Part shown: one piece after another, positions 1 to 8,459 of the stretch
How positions within the stretch are numbered: position 1 is the stretch's first letter
Layout: every line of letters starts with the position of its first letter
From: Bacillus inaquosorum KCTC 13429
GTDB lineage: Bacteria > Bacillota > Bacilli > Bacillales > Bacillaceae
Length of the DNA: 64,000 nt
Reading direction: 5' to 3'
Assembly (NCBI RefSeq): GCF_000332645.1
Contig: NZ_AMXN01000009.1
Span: forward strand, 1 to 64,000
Notes under the pieces: model-generated
What the model was told of the DNA's origin: nothing
Seen by the model: only the letters and a program-made list of their open reading frames with translations
Database searches by the model: none
Translations under genes and position numbers: made by a program

Positions 1-40
1 CATCTTATGGGGTCAGTCCCTTTAAGACTGCGCTTTTTTG

Positions 41-682
41 TTACGACATGAACGGCACCTTCACACAATAAAACAGCACGCAGAAGAACATCGCAGCGCT
101 TCCGCCTAATACAAAGCTGTGCCAAATGGCGTGATGGAAGGGGATCTTTTTCCAAATGTAAAAGATGGTTCCGACAGAGTATAAAATGCCGCCGAGAAAA
201 AGAAGGCTGAATCCCGCTCCGCTCAGCGAAGCATATAAAGGTTTAACCGCGATAATCATCAGCCACCCCATGATCAAATACACTAAGGTTGACAATAGGA
301 TAAAGCGTTTCACGAAGAAAATTTTAAAAACGATTCCGCCTAGGGCGAGTGACCATACGATAACCAGCAGGGTGAAGCCGAGCGTGCCTTTCAGCGGGCC
401 CAGCAAAAAAGGCGTATAGGTTCCGGCGATCAGAACGTAAATGGCGCTATGGTCAATAATCTCCAAAATATCCTTCGTTTTTTTATGTGTGATGCTGTGA
501 AGCAGTGTGGAGCTTAGATAAAGCAGCAGCATAGAGACACCGAATATCGTAAAGCTGACAATATCCCATGCGGAGCCGTAATTAGCTGCAAATATGATCA
601 GAAACACTAGTGCGGGTATGGATAAGAGTACACCGATGCCATGTGTAATTGCATTGGCGATCTCTTCTTTGATTGTAAACAA
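41..682 (-). CDS. yplQ: YplQ, hemolysin III / PAQR family membrane protein
   Basis: This is a polytopic membrane protein of about 213 residues with seven hydrophobic segments, the size and layout of the hemolysin III (PAQR/YqfA) family. The family's conserved polar residues are present: an N-terminal E-x-x-N-x-x-T-H stretch, a DHSAIY segment in the middle and an H-x-x-x-H pair (HAIWH) near the C-terminus. These are thought to form a metal site like that of ceramidase-type hydrolases. The natural substrate in bacilli is not established. An ATG two codons upstream sits too close to the AAAGGAG ribosome-binding site, so I take the TTG at 682, seven bases from it. The gene follows yplP in the same direction, 20 bases downstream. 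Confidence 0.85.
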   Translation of the reverse strand: MFTIKEEIANAITHGIGVLLSIPALVFLIIFAANYGSAWDIVSFTIFGVSMLLLYLSSTLLHSITHKKTKDILEIIDHSAIYVLIAGTYTPFLLGPLKGTLGFTLLVIVWSLALGGIVFKIFFVKRFILLSTLVYLIMGWLMIIAVKPLYASLSGAGFSLLFLGGILYSVGTIFYIWKKIPFHHAIWHSFVLGGSAAMFFCVLFYCVKVPFMS

Positions 683-702
683 GTGCATTCTCCTTTCGAT
701 CG

Positions 703-1698
703 CTAGATCATTTGATTTTTCAGCGTTTCTAAAAAGCTCAAGCCCTCTAACGTAATTTTAGTGCCGGCGCGTCCGCGGCTTTTTGTGACATAATCTTTTT
801 TCTCCAAATAGTCGAGTCGGCTTCTGACCTGCTGAGGAGTTAACGACGTTTGGGTGTTTTTGCTGTGTTCGGAAATGATCCGTCTGCTGGCTGGCTCTCC
901 TTTTTCGTTTAACGCTTTTATTGTTTCCAAAATAAACAAAAACTCCGCTTTTTCCATTAAAGTCAGCAGCTTCGCTTTTTTCTTCGACGCTTTTCCGTCT
1001 ATTGCGCCCCTAATGTATGGCGGGACGTCATATGAATGAATTGTTCCTCCGCTTGACACTGCTGCCATATAATCTGCGGCGTTTTTTAATTCTCTGACAT
1101 TGCCTTCAAATGTGTGCTGCTCAAGCATCGGAAAGACTGAGGGATCAATTAACAATTGCTGACCTGAATTTGAGAGAAAATACTGTGTCAAAAGCGGTAT
1201 ATCGCTTTTTCGTTCAGACAATTCGGGAAGTGTGAGCGTTAAAATATTCAGTCTGTAGAATAAGTCTTGTCTGAATGTATGTTCCGCGCATCCGTCTGCG
1301 GAAGCACAGATCATTCGCGGTTTTTCCGTGTCTGAATCAAGCGCTTTTAGCAGCTGAGCTTGTACAGAAGCAGGCATACGCCATACTTCATCAATAAAAA
1401 GGGTTCCTCGTGCCGTTTTTTGAAACGCTCCTGAGTTTCCGTTAGGACCAAAAAGCTCATGCATAAGGTTTTCTTCCGAGTGGGCGCTGCAATTGACGCT
1501 AATAAAAGGTTCGTTGTTTCTCGAAGATCTCTGGTGTATGGCTTGTGCGAAATGATCTTTCCCTGTTCCGATTTTTCCTGTGATCAGGACGGGAAGCTCC
1601 GATAATGAGAACTGCTTAGCGATTCGCTTCGCTTCCAAAAATGTTTGATGTTCTCCGATTAGGTTATGAAATGTGTTGAGTGTTGGTGCGGTATTCAT
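703..1698 (-). CDS. yplP: YplP, AAA+ enhancer-binding-protein-like regulator with degenerate GAFTGA
   Basis: This 331-residue protein carries the central AAA+ domain of sigma-54 (SigL) activators. The Walker A motif GKIGTGKD is near residues 41–48 and the Walker B motif GTLFIDEVW near 98–106. The GAFTGA loop that contacts sigma-54 is not intact: the corresponding segment near residues 89–96 reads SGAFQKTA. There is no N-terminal receiver domain. The C-terminus looks like a winged helix rather than the usual Fis-type helix. The start at 1698 has an AAAAGGAG site eight to nine bases upstream; an in-frame ATG twenty codons earlier has none. The gene is divergent from ilvA. Regulatory activity is inferred from the family and the sigma-54 link is doubtful. 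Confidence 0.8.
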   Translation of the reverse strand: MNTAPTLNTFHNLIGEHQTFLEAKRIAKQFSLSELPVLITGKIGTGKDHFAQAIHQRSSRNNEPFISVNCSAHSEENLMHELFGPNGNSGAFQKTARGTLFIDEVWRMPASVQAQLLKALDSDTEKPRMICASADGCAEHTFRQDLFYRLNILTLTLPELSERKSDIPLLTQYFLSNSGQQLLIDPSVFPMLEQHTFEGNVRELKNAADYMAAVSSGGTIHSYDVPPYIRGAIDGKASKKKAKLLTLMEKAEFLFILETIKALNEKGEPASRRIISEHSKNTQTSLTPQQVRSRLDYLEKKDYVTKSRGRAGTKITLEGLSFLETLKNQMI

Positions 1699-1877
1699 CA
1701 ATTGGCTCCTTTTGGTTCTAATTGGTTTTATTATATCATGTCTTTTGGCTGAAAACACCTATTATTTACGATCATCTTTTTTCTTGGGTCAGCAGGATAC
1801 TGATGACGCAGATGTTACAACAGGATGTGGTGAATATAGTCTGTATTTTTTTAATTATTAAATAAAAATAATTGTCT

Positions 1878-1892
1878 TATTTTTTGAATATT
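1878..1892 (+). promoter_or_regulatory. CodY-like box at the ilvA promoter
   Basis: TATTTTTTGAATATT matches the CodY consensus AATTTTCWGAAAATT at 12 of 15 positions and lies just upstream of a TATAAT -10 element at 1898–1903. ilvA is a known branched-chain amino acid gene under CodY in B. subtilis. The placement over the -35 region would allow repression by CodY-GTP/isoleucine. Binding is inferred. Confidence 0.55.
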
Positions 1893-1897
1893 CGTGT

Positions 1898-1903
1898 TAT
1901 AAT
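1898..1903 (+). promoter_or_regulatory. -10 element of the ilvA promoter
   Basis: A perfect TATAAT lies 43 bases before the ilvA start codon. No good -35 hexamer is found at the usual spacing, which suits a promoter modulated by a regulator. No T-box or terminator-type leader fits in the short 5' region. Confidence 0.55.
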
Positions 1904-1945
1904 GGCATATTAAATAGGGATTTAAAACAAGAAAGGAATCTGTAC

Positions 1946-3214
1946 ATGAAACCGTTGCTTAAAGAAAACTCTCTCATCCAAGTGAAAGACATTTTAAAGG
2001 CTCATCAAAACGTGAAGGATGTTGTGATTCACACACCTTTGCAAAGGAATGACAGACTTTCTGAGAGATATGAATGCAATATCTATTTGAAACGTGAAGA
2101 TTTGCAAGTTGTCAGATCTTTTAAGCTCAGAGGGGCTTATCATAAAATGAAACAGCTTTCCAGCGAGCAGACTGAGAACGGAGTTGTGTGTGCAAGTGCC
2201 GGAAACCATGCTCAAGGTGTGGCGTTCTCATGTAAACATCTCGGCATTCACGGGAAAATTTTTATGCCGTCTACAACACCGAGACAAAAAGTGTCTCAAG
2301 TTGAACTGTTCGGAAAAGGATTTATCGATATTATTTTGACAGGTGATACGTTTGACGATGCGTATAAAAGCGCTGTTGAGTGCTGTGAGGCGGAATCCCG
2401 GACGTTTATCCATCCGTTCGATGATCCGGATGTGATGGCGGGCCAGGGAACGCTGGCAGTCGAGATTTTAAACGACATTGATACAGAACCGCATTTTCTG
2501 TTTGCAAGTGTCGGAGGCGGCGGCCTTCTCTCAGGGGTAGGTACATATTTGAAAAATGTGTCCCCTGATACAAAGGTAATTGCTGTTGAGCCGGCGGGTG
2601 CGGGATCCTATTTTGAATCAAACAAAGCCGGGCATGTCATCACACTTGATAAAATTGATAAATTTGTAGATGGAGCCGCTGTTAAAAAAATTGGGGAGGA
2701 AACGTTCCAGACGCTGGAAGCGGTCGTGGATGACATCCTCCTTGTGCCTGAAGGGAAAGTATGTACATCCATTCTTGAATTATATAACGAATGTGCGATT
2801 GTTGCTGAACCGGCTGGAGCTCTTTCTGTTGCCGCGCTTGATTTGTACAAGGATGAAATTAAAGGCAAAAATGTAGTGTGTGTGGTCAGCGGGGGCAATA
2901 ACGATATCGGAAGAATGCAGGAAATGAAGGAGCGGTCCTTGATTTTTGAGGGACTTCAGCATTATTTTATCGTCAATTTTCCGCAAAGAGCGGGGGCGCT
3001 CCGCGAGTTTCTTGACGAAGTCCTCGGGCCTAATGATGACATTACAAGGTTTGAATATACGAAGAAAAATAATAAAAGCAACGGACCTGCTCTTGTCGGC
3101 ATCGAGCTGCAGAACAAGGCAGACTATGGACCGCTGATTGAACGGATGAATAGAAAAGCGTTTCATTATGTAGAGGTGAATAAGGATGAGGACTTGTTTC
3201 ATTTGCTGATCTAA
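1946..3214 (+). CDS. ilvA: Threonine dehydratase (threonine ammonia-lyase), biosynthetic
   Basis: The enzyme converts L-threonine to 2-oxobutanoate and ammonia, the first committed step of isoleucine synthesis, in the cytoplasm. The 422-residue protein has the fold-type II PLP domain: Schiff-base lysine at about residue 60 in SFKLRGAY, substrate loop SAGNHAQG at about 84–91 and a glycine-rich phosphate cradle (SVGGGGLLSG) at about 188–197. A single ACT-like regulatory domain occupies roughly residues 330–422, as in the shorter Bacillus form, compared with two in E. coli. GAAAGGA precedes the ATG. The gene stands alone and divergent from yplP, with a CodY-like box upstream. Confidence 0.95.
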   Translation: MKPLLKENSLIQVKDILKAHQNVKDVVIHTPLQRNDRLSERYECNIYLKREDLQVVRSFKLRGAYHKMKQLSSEQTENGVVCASAGNHAQGVAFSCKHLGIHGKIFMPSTTPRQKVSQVELFGKGFIDIILTGDTFDDAYKSAVECCEAESRTFIHPFDDPDVMAGQGTLAVEILNDIDTEPHFLFASVGGGGLLSGVGTYLKNVSPDTKVIAVEPAGAGSYFESNKAGHVITLDKIDKFVDGAAVKKIGEETFQTLEAVVDDILLVPEGKVCTSILELYNECAIVAEPAGALSVAALDLYKDEIKGKNVVCVVSGGNNDIGRMQEMKERSLIFEGLQHYFIVNFPQRAGALREFLDEVLGPNDDITRFEYTKKNNKSNGPALVGIELQNKADYGPLIERMNRKAFHYVEVNKDEDLFHLLI

Positions 3215-3300
3215 TTTTTTCACACAACCGCGCAAAATGACAGACAGCCTGGCTGGCATTGTATATAATAGAAGAAAAACAAAAAAAGAGGATTGATAGC

Positions 3301-3552
3301 TTGTTACTCAAAAGCCTAGAGTTCAAACGCAGTGACGGGATTCAGGTGAAAGTGACAGAAATACCTGTTTTAAAGGAAGATGAGCACTATTTCTTTATGT
3401 TACATCACCATTTGCAGTTCTACTTAAAAGAAGTGTTTTCATCAAACAGCAGGGCAAAAGTGTATTCTTTCCGACATTATATGAAGCGCCGGATGAAATG
3501 GGCAGATTATCAGGCTGTTTTTCATCAAGAGGTGTTAAAGCACAACGCGTGA
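3301..3552 (+). CDS. ypmP: YpmP, DUF2535-type small protein
   Basis: A conserved Bacillus protein of 83 residues with no recognised catalytic motif. It is charged and soluble, with no signal or membrane segment, and ends in a basic stretch (HYMKRRMKWADYQ). I place the start at the TTG at 3301, preceded by AGAGGA; upstream in-frame ATG codons lack a site. It is the first gene of the ypmP-Q-R-S-T run. The role is unknown; identity rests on size, order and sequence recall. Confidence 0.75.
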   Translation: MLLKSLEFKRSDGIQVKVTEIPVLKEDEHYFFMLHHHLQFYLKEVFSSNSRAKVYSFRHYMKRRMKWADYQAVFHQEVLKHNA

Positions 3553-3703
3553 TATGGCGTTTATACCTGTGTGTCCCCCTTTGTATTTGTAGATTGGGAG
3601 GCATGCAGGATTTTTTTTGACCGGTATCGAATACAAACATGGGACGCAGCAGGTAAGAACTGTTTTAGAAAGCGTTTTATGCTGGCTGGAAAGGGTGAAA
3701 GTC

Positions 3704-4285
3704 ATGAAGGTTATCAAGAGTTTAACGGCAGGGCTGTTTTTTCTGCTTTTGTGTGCCTGCGGAGGACAACAGATTAAAGATCCGCTCAATTACGAGGTGG
3801 AGCCTTTTACATTTCAGAACCAAGACGGCAAGAACGTTTCGTTAGAGAGTTTAAAAGGAGAAGTATGGCTGGCGGATTTTATTTTTACCAATTGTGAAAC
3901 TATATGCCCGCCAATGACCGCTCATATGACCGAGCTGCAAAAAAAACTGAAGGCTGAGAATATAGATGTCCGCATCGTATCCTTTAGTGTTGACCCAGAA
4001 AACGATAAGCCAAAACAGCTGAAGAAATTTGCCGCAAATTATCCATTATCTTTTGATAACTGGGATTTCCTCACGGGATACAGCCAGAGTGACATTGAAG
4101 CGTTCGCGCTTAAGAGCTTTAAAGCAATTGTGAAGAAACCGGAGGGAGAGGACCAAGTCATTCATCAATCTTCTTTTTATTTGGTAGGCCCCAACGGTAA
4201 GGTGCTGAAAGATTACAATGGAGTGGAAAATACACCGTACGATGATATCATCGCGGATGTGAAGACAGCCAGTACACTCAAGTAA
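3704..4285 (+). CDS. ypmQ: Sco1/SenC-family copper/thiol lipoprotein YpmQ
   Basis: The Sco1 family delivers copper to, or keeps thiols reduced in, the CuA centre of cytochrome c oxidase at the outer face of the membrane. The 193-residue protein has a lipoprotein signal peptide with lipobox LCAC (modified cysteine at about residue 19). A thioredoxin-like domain follows, with the copper-binding CETIC motif (Cys64 and Cys68) and the distal histidine at about residue 154 in VIHQSS. The ATG at 3704 follows GGAAAGGGTG; an upstream in-frame start would add 29 residues before the signal peptide and is rejected. It precedes lipoprotein gene ypmR. Confidence 0.92.
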   Translation: MKVIKSLTAGLFFLLLCACGGQQIKDPLNYEVEPFTFQNQDGKNVSLESLKGEVWLADFIFTNCETICPPMTAHMTELQKKLKAENIDVRIVSFSVDPENDKPKQLKKFAANYPLSFDNWDFLTGYSQSDIEAFALKSFKAIVKKPEGEDQVIHQSSFYLVGPNGKVLKDYNGVENTPYDDIIADVKTASTLK

Positions 4286-4362
4286 GCTAGGAGACTGGGC
4301 ATTTGCAAATCTTCTAAAACATGATACACTTTCCACTAGTAGAATGGGAAGGAGCAACAAGA

Positions 4363-5130
4363 TTGAAGCTGCGCATTTTTTCACTCATGGCCAGTTTGAT
4401 TTTGCTTCTTACTGCTTGTACGAGCATACGTACAGCATCTGAGGGAAAACAAAAAGCCCATGAAACGAAAACGAAAGAGCACATTGTCATTGCGGCTGTC
4501 GGAGATTCGCTGACAGAAGGTGTCGGAGATCCTGACGGAAAGGGATACGTCGGCAAGGTGGCGGATTCTATCCGGTCAGATAAACAAGTCAAAACGGTAG
4601 ACGTAAAGAATTATGCCGTGAAAGGGAACCGTTCGGATGATTTGTTAGAGAAACTAAAAGATAAAAAGGTTCAAAAAGGCATAAAGGACGCAGATTATGT
4701 CTTTTTTACCATTGGCGGTAATGATTTGATGAAAGTCCTTCGCCAAAACTTTCTCCAATTAACCGTTGAACCGTTTCAGGAAGCGGAAAAGCCGTATGAA
4801 AAGCGTTTTGAAAAAATCATTTCTGAAATCCGGGAGCTGAATGATCACGCTGAGCTGATTTATGTCAGCATGTATAATCCGTTTACGTTCACGCTATCTG
4901 AATTAAATGAAATAAACGGAGTCGTCACTGATTGGAACCATATTGCTGAAAAAGAGCTGAAAAAAGATAAACATGCAAAAATCATTCAAATTGAAGACTT
5001 GTTCAATCAAAAAAGTGACAGCAGCCGAATTTCTGAGGAAGATGATTTTCATCCTAATGGTACGGGCTATTCCCTTATCGCGAAGCGGGTCTATCAAGCC
5101 ATTAAAAAAGAAGGATTACCGAAAGAGTAG
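4363..5130 (+). CDS. ypmR: YpmR, GDSL/SGNH-type lipase or esterase lipoprotein
   Basis: An SGNH-hydrolase of 255 residues anchored as a lipoprotein: a hydrophobic signal ends in the lipobox LTAC (cysteine near residue 19). Family blocks are in order: GDSLTEG near 47–53 (nucleophile Ser49), GGND near 118–121 and the DDFHPNG block near 227–233 that supplies the Asp/His pair. The substrate is unknown; such enzymes act on acyl or acetyl esters at the cell surface. The TTG at 4363 has GAAGGAG eight bases upstream. The ATG at 4321 has no site and would put 14 extra residues before the signal. ypmS follows nine bases downstream. Confidence 0.85.
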   Translation: MKLRIFSLMASLILLLTACTSIRTASEGKQKAHETKTKEHIVIAAVGDSLTEGVGDPDGKGYVGKVADSIRSDKQVKTVDVKNYAVKGNRSDDLLEKLKDKKVQKGIKDADYVFFTIGGNDLMKVLRQNFLQLTVEPFQEAEKPYEKRFEKIISEIRELNDHAELIYVSMYNPFTFTLSELNEINGVVTDWNHIAEKELKKDKHAKIIQIEDLFNQKSDSSRISEEDDFHPNGTGYSLIAKRVYQAIKKEGLPKE

Positions 5131-5139
5131 GGTGACATC

Positions 5140-5703
5140 ATGAATAAGTGGAAACGACTGTTTTTTATATTGCTTGCAATCAATATTGTCCTAGCCGCTG
5201 GGTTTGTGACACTTGTTATGCTGCCGGGAGAACAAGCTCAGGTGAAGGATTCATCTCAGAGCGAGTATGGATTTCAAGTGACAAGCACAAAAGAATCATT
5301 AGCTGCGTTTGTCAACTCATATTTAAACGACAAAGCAGCAAACAAGCTTGATTATAAAGTAGAGATAGATGATGATGTTCATGTCGCAGGGAAAATCAAG
5401 GCTTTTTCCACGTCCATTGATGCGTTTGTCGCTTTTGAACCGACTGTGAAAAAAAATGGCGATGTGGAGTTGAATGTCACGAAATTTTCGTTAGGGAAAT
5501 TGAGTATACCGATTAGCTTTGTGTTAAATTATATGGACAGCTTTTACGAATTGCCGTCATTTGTCCACGTTCATCCCGGCGATAAAAGCATTGAAGTGCG
5601 TCTGTCAGAAATGCCTTTAACGAATGGAATGTATGTCAAAGCGGATAAAATAAATTTAGAAAAAGATGAAATTGAGTTTTCCTATTACCATCCTAAACAA
5701 TAG
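5140..5703 (+). CDS. ypmS: YpmS, membrane-anchored DUF2140 protein
   Basis: A 187-residue protein with one N-terminal membrane segment (about residues 9–28) and an extracytoplasmic domain. The domain is beta-rich and recalls lipid-binding sheet proteins; a PxSxVLNYMDSFYELPSFV segment sits in its middle. It matches the DUF2140 family of Firmicutes. The function is not established. It lies between the secreted esterase ypmR and the small membrane protein ypmT with short gaps and is probably co-transcribed, so a cell-envelope role is plausible but inferred. Confidence 0.8.
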   Translation: MNKWKRLFFILLAINIVLAAGFVTLVMLPGEQAQVKDSSQSEYGFQVTSTKESLAAFVNSYLNDKAANKLDYKVEIDDDVHVAGKIKAFSTSIDAFVAFEPTVKKNGDVELNVTKFSLGKLSIPISFVLNYMDSFYELPSFVHVHPGDKSIEVRLSEMPLTNGMYVKADKINLEKDEIEFSYYHPKQ

Positions 5704-5715
5704 AGGTGACTGAAA

Positions 5716-5910
5716 ATGAAACGGATTTACCAGTATTTCAGTTTATTATCCTTTATATTTTCCCTGTATTTTGGCTGGCTTGCTTATCATCATCTGGCCA
5801 CTGAAGATATGGATCAAATGTATTTGAACGTTTCCTATTGTGCCTTGTTCCTAAGTGTGATGGTGTTTACATTTGGTATGAGAGACCGGAAAAAAACCGA
5901 TAAATCATGA
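5716..5910 (+). CDS. ypmT: YpmT, small two-helix membrane protein
   Basis: A 64-residue protein with two hydrophobic segments (about 8–25 and 39–56) joined by an acidic loop and ending in a basic tail (RDRKKTDKS), so both ends are probably cytoplasmic. GAGGTGA precedes the ATG. It is the last gene of the ypmP–ypmT run and is followed at once by a strong terminator. No function is known. Confidence 0.75.
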   Translation: MKRIYQYFSLLSFIFSLYFGWLAYHHLATEDMDQMYLNVSYCALFLSVMVFTFGMRDRKKTDKS

Positions 5911-5941
5911 AAAAAGAGACATGAAACAACGTCTCTTTTTT
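5910..5941 (+). terminator. Intrinsic terminator after ypmT
   Basis: The arms AAAAAAGAGAC and GTCTCTTTTTT flank a ten-base loop and end in a T run. The stem begins within the ypmT stop codon. Confidence 0.85.
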
Positions 5942-5980
5942 CGTGCGCCTGAAGAAAATTTGAGAACACGAGGAGAAAAA

Positions 5981-7318
5981 ATGAAAGCATACGATTTTAC
6001 ACAGGGGAACGTGCTGAAACAGCTTGTGCTGTTTTCAATGCCTATTATGCTCGGAAACGCATTGCAGGTTTCCTTTCAATTTATAGACAGTTTGTGGATC
6101 GGAAATTTACTGGGGGCAAAGGCCCTTGGGGCAGCCGCGGTATCAAGCACGATTGTATTAACCGTGCTGTCTTTTATTTTGGGCCTTAACAATGCGACGT
6201 TAACGATTTTGTCACAGCAAAAGGGAAAAGATGATGAAAAAGGAATGGCGTCGTATATTAACGCATTTGTTGTTTTATTAACAGGCCTAAGCATCGGATT
6301 CGGCGCGGCCGGTTTTTTTCTGTCAGAGCTTTTGCTTCGTCTTCTAAAAACGCCGGAGTCGATGATTCCGCTTGCTGAGACCTATTTACAGATTCAATTT
6401 ATCGGCATTTTATTTTTGTTTGGATATAACTTTATCAGTACTGTGCTTCGGGCGCTTGGCGACAGCAAAACACCTCTCCGGTTTATTGCGTTTGCCGTTG
6501 TGCTGAATACAGTGTTGGCACCGCTCTTTATTTCTGTGTTCCGCATGGGAATAGCGGGAGCTGCTTATTCGACGATTTTGTCACAGGGCATTGCGTTTCT
6601 GTATGGGTTGTTTTATGTCATCAAACACAAGCTTGTGCCGTTCTCTATTCCGCGCATGCCCAAATGGGAAGAGTCCGCGCTGATTTTAAAACTCGGGATT
6701 CCAGCCGGTCTGCAGATGATGGTGATTACAGGCGGCATGATGGCGATTATGAGTGTTGTCAACTCATACGGAGAGCACGTTGTGTCAGGCTTCGGCGCGG
6801 TGCAGCGGCTCGACAGCCTCATCACGCTTCCGGCTATGGCTGCCGGTACGGCGGTCAACAGTATGGCAGGGCAAAATATCGGAGTCGGAAACTTTAAAAG
6901 AGTGGGAACCATTGCGAGGCTTGGTGTGATGGCTGTTATTTCTTGCATGCTGGTGATTGCAGTTATACTTTGGGTATTTGGTAAATACCTCATGAGGTTA
7001 TTTATCAGCGAGCCTGATGCGGTCGCGTTTGGTGAACAATATTTGCGCTGGATCGCGTTTTTCTATCCTTTTATCGGAATTAATTTCGTACTGAACGGAA
7101 TCGTCAGGGCAGCGGGAGCGATGCTGCAGGTGCTGGTTTTAAATTTGATATCGTTTTGGGTTTTGAGATATCCTTTCACAGCCCTATTTTCAGCTTGGCT
7201 TGGACAGAAAGGAATCGGGCTCGGAATCGGAATGAGTTTTTTATTAAGCAGCTGTGCGGCTTTTTTGTATTACAGATACGGCCGCTGGAAAACAATGAAA
7301 CTGTTCACTGCAAAATAA
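5981..7318 (+). CDS. ypnP: YpnP, MATE-family multidrug/sodium antiporter
   Basis: A 445-residue membrane protein with about twelve helices in two homologous halves, typical of the MATE (MatE) family, which exports cationic drugs or metabolites in exchange for Na+ or H+. Family-like stretches are QFIDSLWIGN in the first helix pair and ALGDSKTPLRF before the second half. I start at the ATG at 5981 (MKAYDF), preceded by CGAGGAGA; an earlier in-frame ATG at 5921 lies inside the ypmT terminator. Transported substrates are unknown. The convergent MarR-type gene ypoP lies beyond a shared terminator; a regulatory link is only a guess. Confidence 0.88.
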   Translation: MKAYDFTQGNVLKQLVLFSMPIMLGNALQVSFQFIDSLWIGNLLGAKALGAAAVSSTIVLTVLSFILGLNNATLTILSQQKGKDDEKGMASYINAFVVLLTGLSIGFGAAGFFLSELLLRLLKTPESMIPLAETYLQIQFIGILFLFGYNFISTVLRALGDSKTPLRFIAFAVVLNTVLAPLFISVFRMGIAGAAYSTILSQGIAFLYGLFYVIKHKLVPFSIPRMPKWEESALILKLGIPAGLQMMVITGGMMAIMSVVNSYGEHVVSGFGAVQRLDSLITLPAMAAGTAVNSMAGQNIGVGNFKRVGTIARLGVMAVISCMLVIAVILWVFGKYLMRLFISEPDAVAFGEQYLRWIAFFYPFIGINFVLNGIVRAAGAMLQVLVLNLISFWVLRYPFTALFSAWLGQKGIGLGIGMSFLLSSCAAFLYYRYGRWKTMKLFTAK

Positions 7319-7330
7319 GTGAGCGCTGTG

Positions 7331-7368
7331 AAAAGCACATACCCATATATAGCGGTATGTGCTTTTTT
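7331..7368. terminator. Bidirectional terminator between ypnP and ypoP
   Basis: AAAAGCACATACC pairs with GGTATGTGCTTTT around a ten-base loop, with A and T runs on the two sides, so it can serve both convergent genes. Confidence 0.85.
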
Positions 7369-7794
7369 TCACCGTTTTTTATCAAGTTTGCTGAAGAGCT
7401 CGATTAATGAGGCAAGTTCGGCATCACTGTAGCAGTCAAAGCGTTTAAAGAAATATTCCGTTTTTTTCTCGTTGAAATGCTGAAGGACTTTTTCACCCGC
7501 TTCAGTGATATGAATGCGGATGATGCGTCTGTCTTCCTTCGATCTGATTCTCGTAATCCATTCCTTTTCTACCAGCGCATCAGTCACAGCCGTAATGTGG
7601 CTTGCCGATACCTCTAAAATAGGCGCAAATTCAGTAACTTTTTTGGGCCCTTGTTCACTGAGGATCCGCAGAATCGTAAATTCATTCCGTGACAGCTCTT
7701 TATCTAGAATTTCATTGATTTCGTTGCGTATTTGTTTAAAGACTTTACGGAGTAAAGTTTCCATATCGTACATCATCTGTGTTCTTACTTTCAA
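7369..7794 (-). CDS. ypoP: YpoP, MarR-family transcriptional regulator
   Basis: A 141-residue winged-helix regulator. The DNA-binding region (about residues 35–100) includes the recognition helix around SASHITAVTDALVEKEW and the basic wing RIRSKEDRRIIRIHIT, both characteristic of MarR proteins. The N- and C-terminal helices form the dimer interface. I take the TTG at 7794 as start, with GGAGG nine bases upstream. It is divergent from msrA, so the 131-base gap holds both promoters, and regulation of msrAB or of itself is possible. No cysteine-based sensor is obvious, apart from a single Cys near the C-terminus. Confidence 0.87.
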   Translation of the reverse strand: MKVRTQMMYDMETLLRKVFKQIRNEINEILDKELSRNEFTILRILSEQGPKKVTEFAPILEVSASHITAVTDALVEKEWITRIRSKEDRRIIRIHITEAGEKVLQHFNEKKTEYFFKRFDCYSDAELASLIELFSKLDKKR

Positions 7795-7925
7795 ATTTGT
7801 GAACCTCCATTACATAAGCATATTGCTTAAAACCTATAGATTTTATTGAAAAGCAGAATCATTTTCATTCTATTATTACATGCTATAATATAATAATACC
7901 ACGTATTAACAAAGGAGGCACCAGT

Positions 7926-8459
7926 ATGTCTGAAAAAAAAGAAATCGCCACATTTGCAGGAGGCTGTTTTTGGTGTATGGTTAAACCTTTTGACGAACAG
8001 CCGGGAATTGAAAAAGTGGTGTCCGGGTATACAGGCGGCCATACTGAAAACCCTACGTATGAAGAGGTGTGCAGTGAAACGACAGGTCATCGTGAAGCGG
8101 TTCAAATCACGTTTCATCCTGATGTGTTCCCTTATGAAAAACTGCTTGAATTATTTTGGCAGCAAATCGACCCGACAGATGCCGGCGGCCAGTTTGCAGA
8201 TCGCGGCACCTCCTACCGTGCAGCCATTTTTTATCATAATGAAAAACAAAAGGAGCTTGCGGAAGCTTCCAAGCAGCGCCTGGCAGAAAGCGGCGTCTTT
8301 AAAGACCCGATTGTAACGGACATTTTAAAAGCTGAACCTTTCTATGAAGCGGAAGACTACCATCAGCATTTTTATAAAAAGAATCCAGGACATTATCAGC
8401 GCTACCGGACAGGTTCTGGACGAGCCGGATTTATCAGCGAGCATTGGGGGGCGAAATAA
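7926..8459 (+). CDS. msrA: Peptide methionine-S-sulfoxide reductase MsrA
   Basis: MsrA reduces the S-epimer of methionine sulfoxide in oxidised proteins in the cytoplasm, using thioredoxin. The 177-residue protein has the signature GGCFWC with the catalytic Cys14. Downstream are conserved GYTGG (about 36–40), the acidic [13 protein letters not shown] segment (about 80–92) and [10 protein letters not shown] near 142–151. AAAGGAGG precedes the ATG. The stop codon abuts the msrB start with no gap, so the two are translationally coupled and together repair both epimers. Confidence 0.97.
   Translation: MSEKKEIATFAGGCFWCMVKPFDEQPGIEKVVSGYTGGHTENPTYEEVCSETTGHREAVQITFHPDVFPYEKLLELFWQQIDPTDAGGQFADRGTSYRAAIFYHNEKQKELAEASKQRLAESGVFKDPIVTDILKAEPFYEAEDYHQHFYKKNPGHYQRYRTGSGRAGFISEHWGAK

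Noticed and set aside
1759..1945. A possible T-box or attenuator in front of ilvA
   Set aside because: The leader is too short and has no terminator hairpin; a CodY-like box explains the regulation better.
2608..2898. Long antisense frames inside ilvA and similar ones in other large genes
   Set aside because: They lie wholly inside well-supported genes, lack ribosome-binding sites and follow from codon composition.
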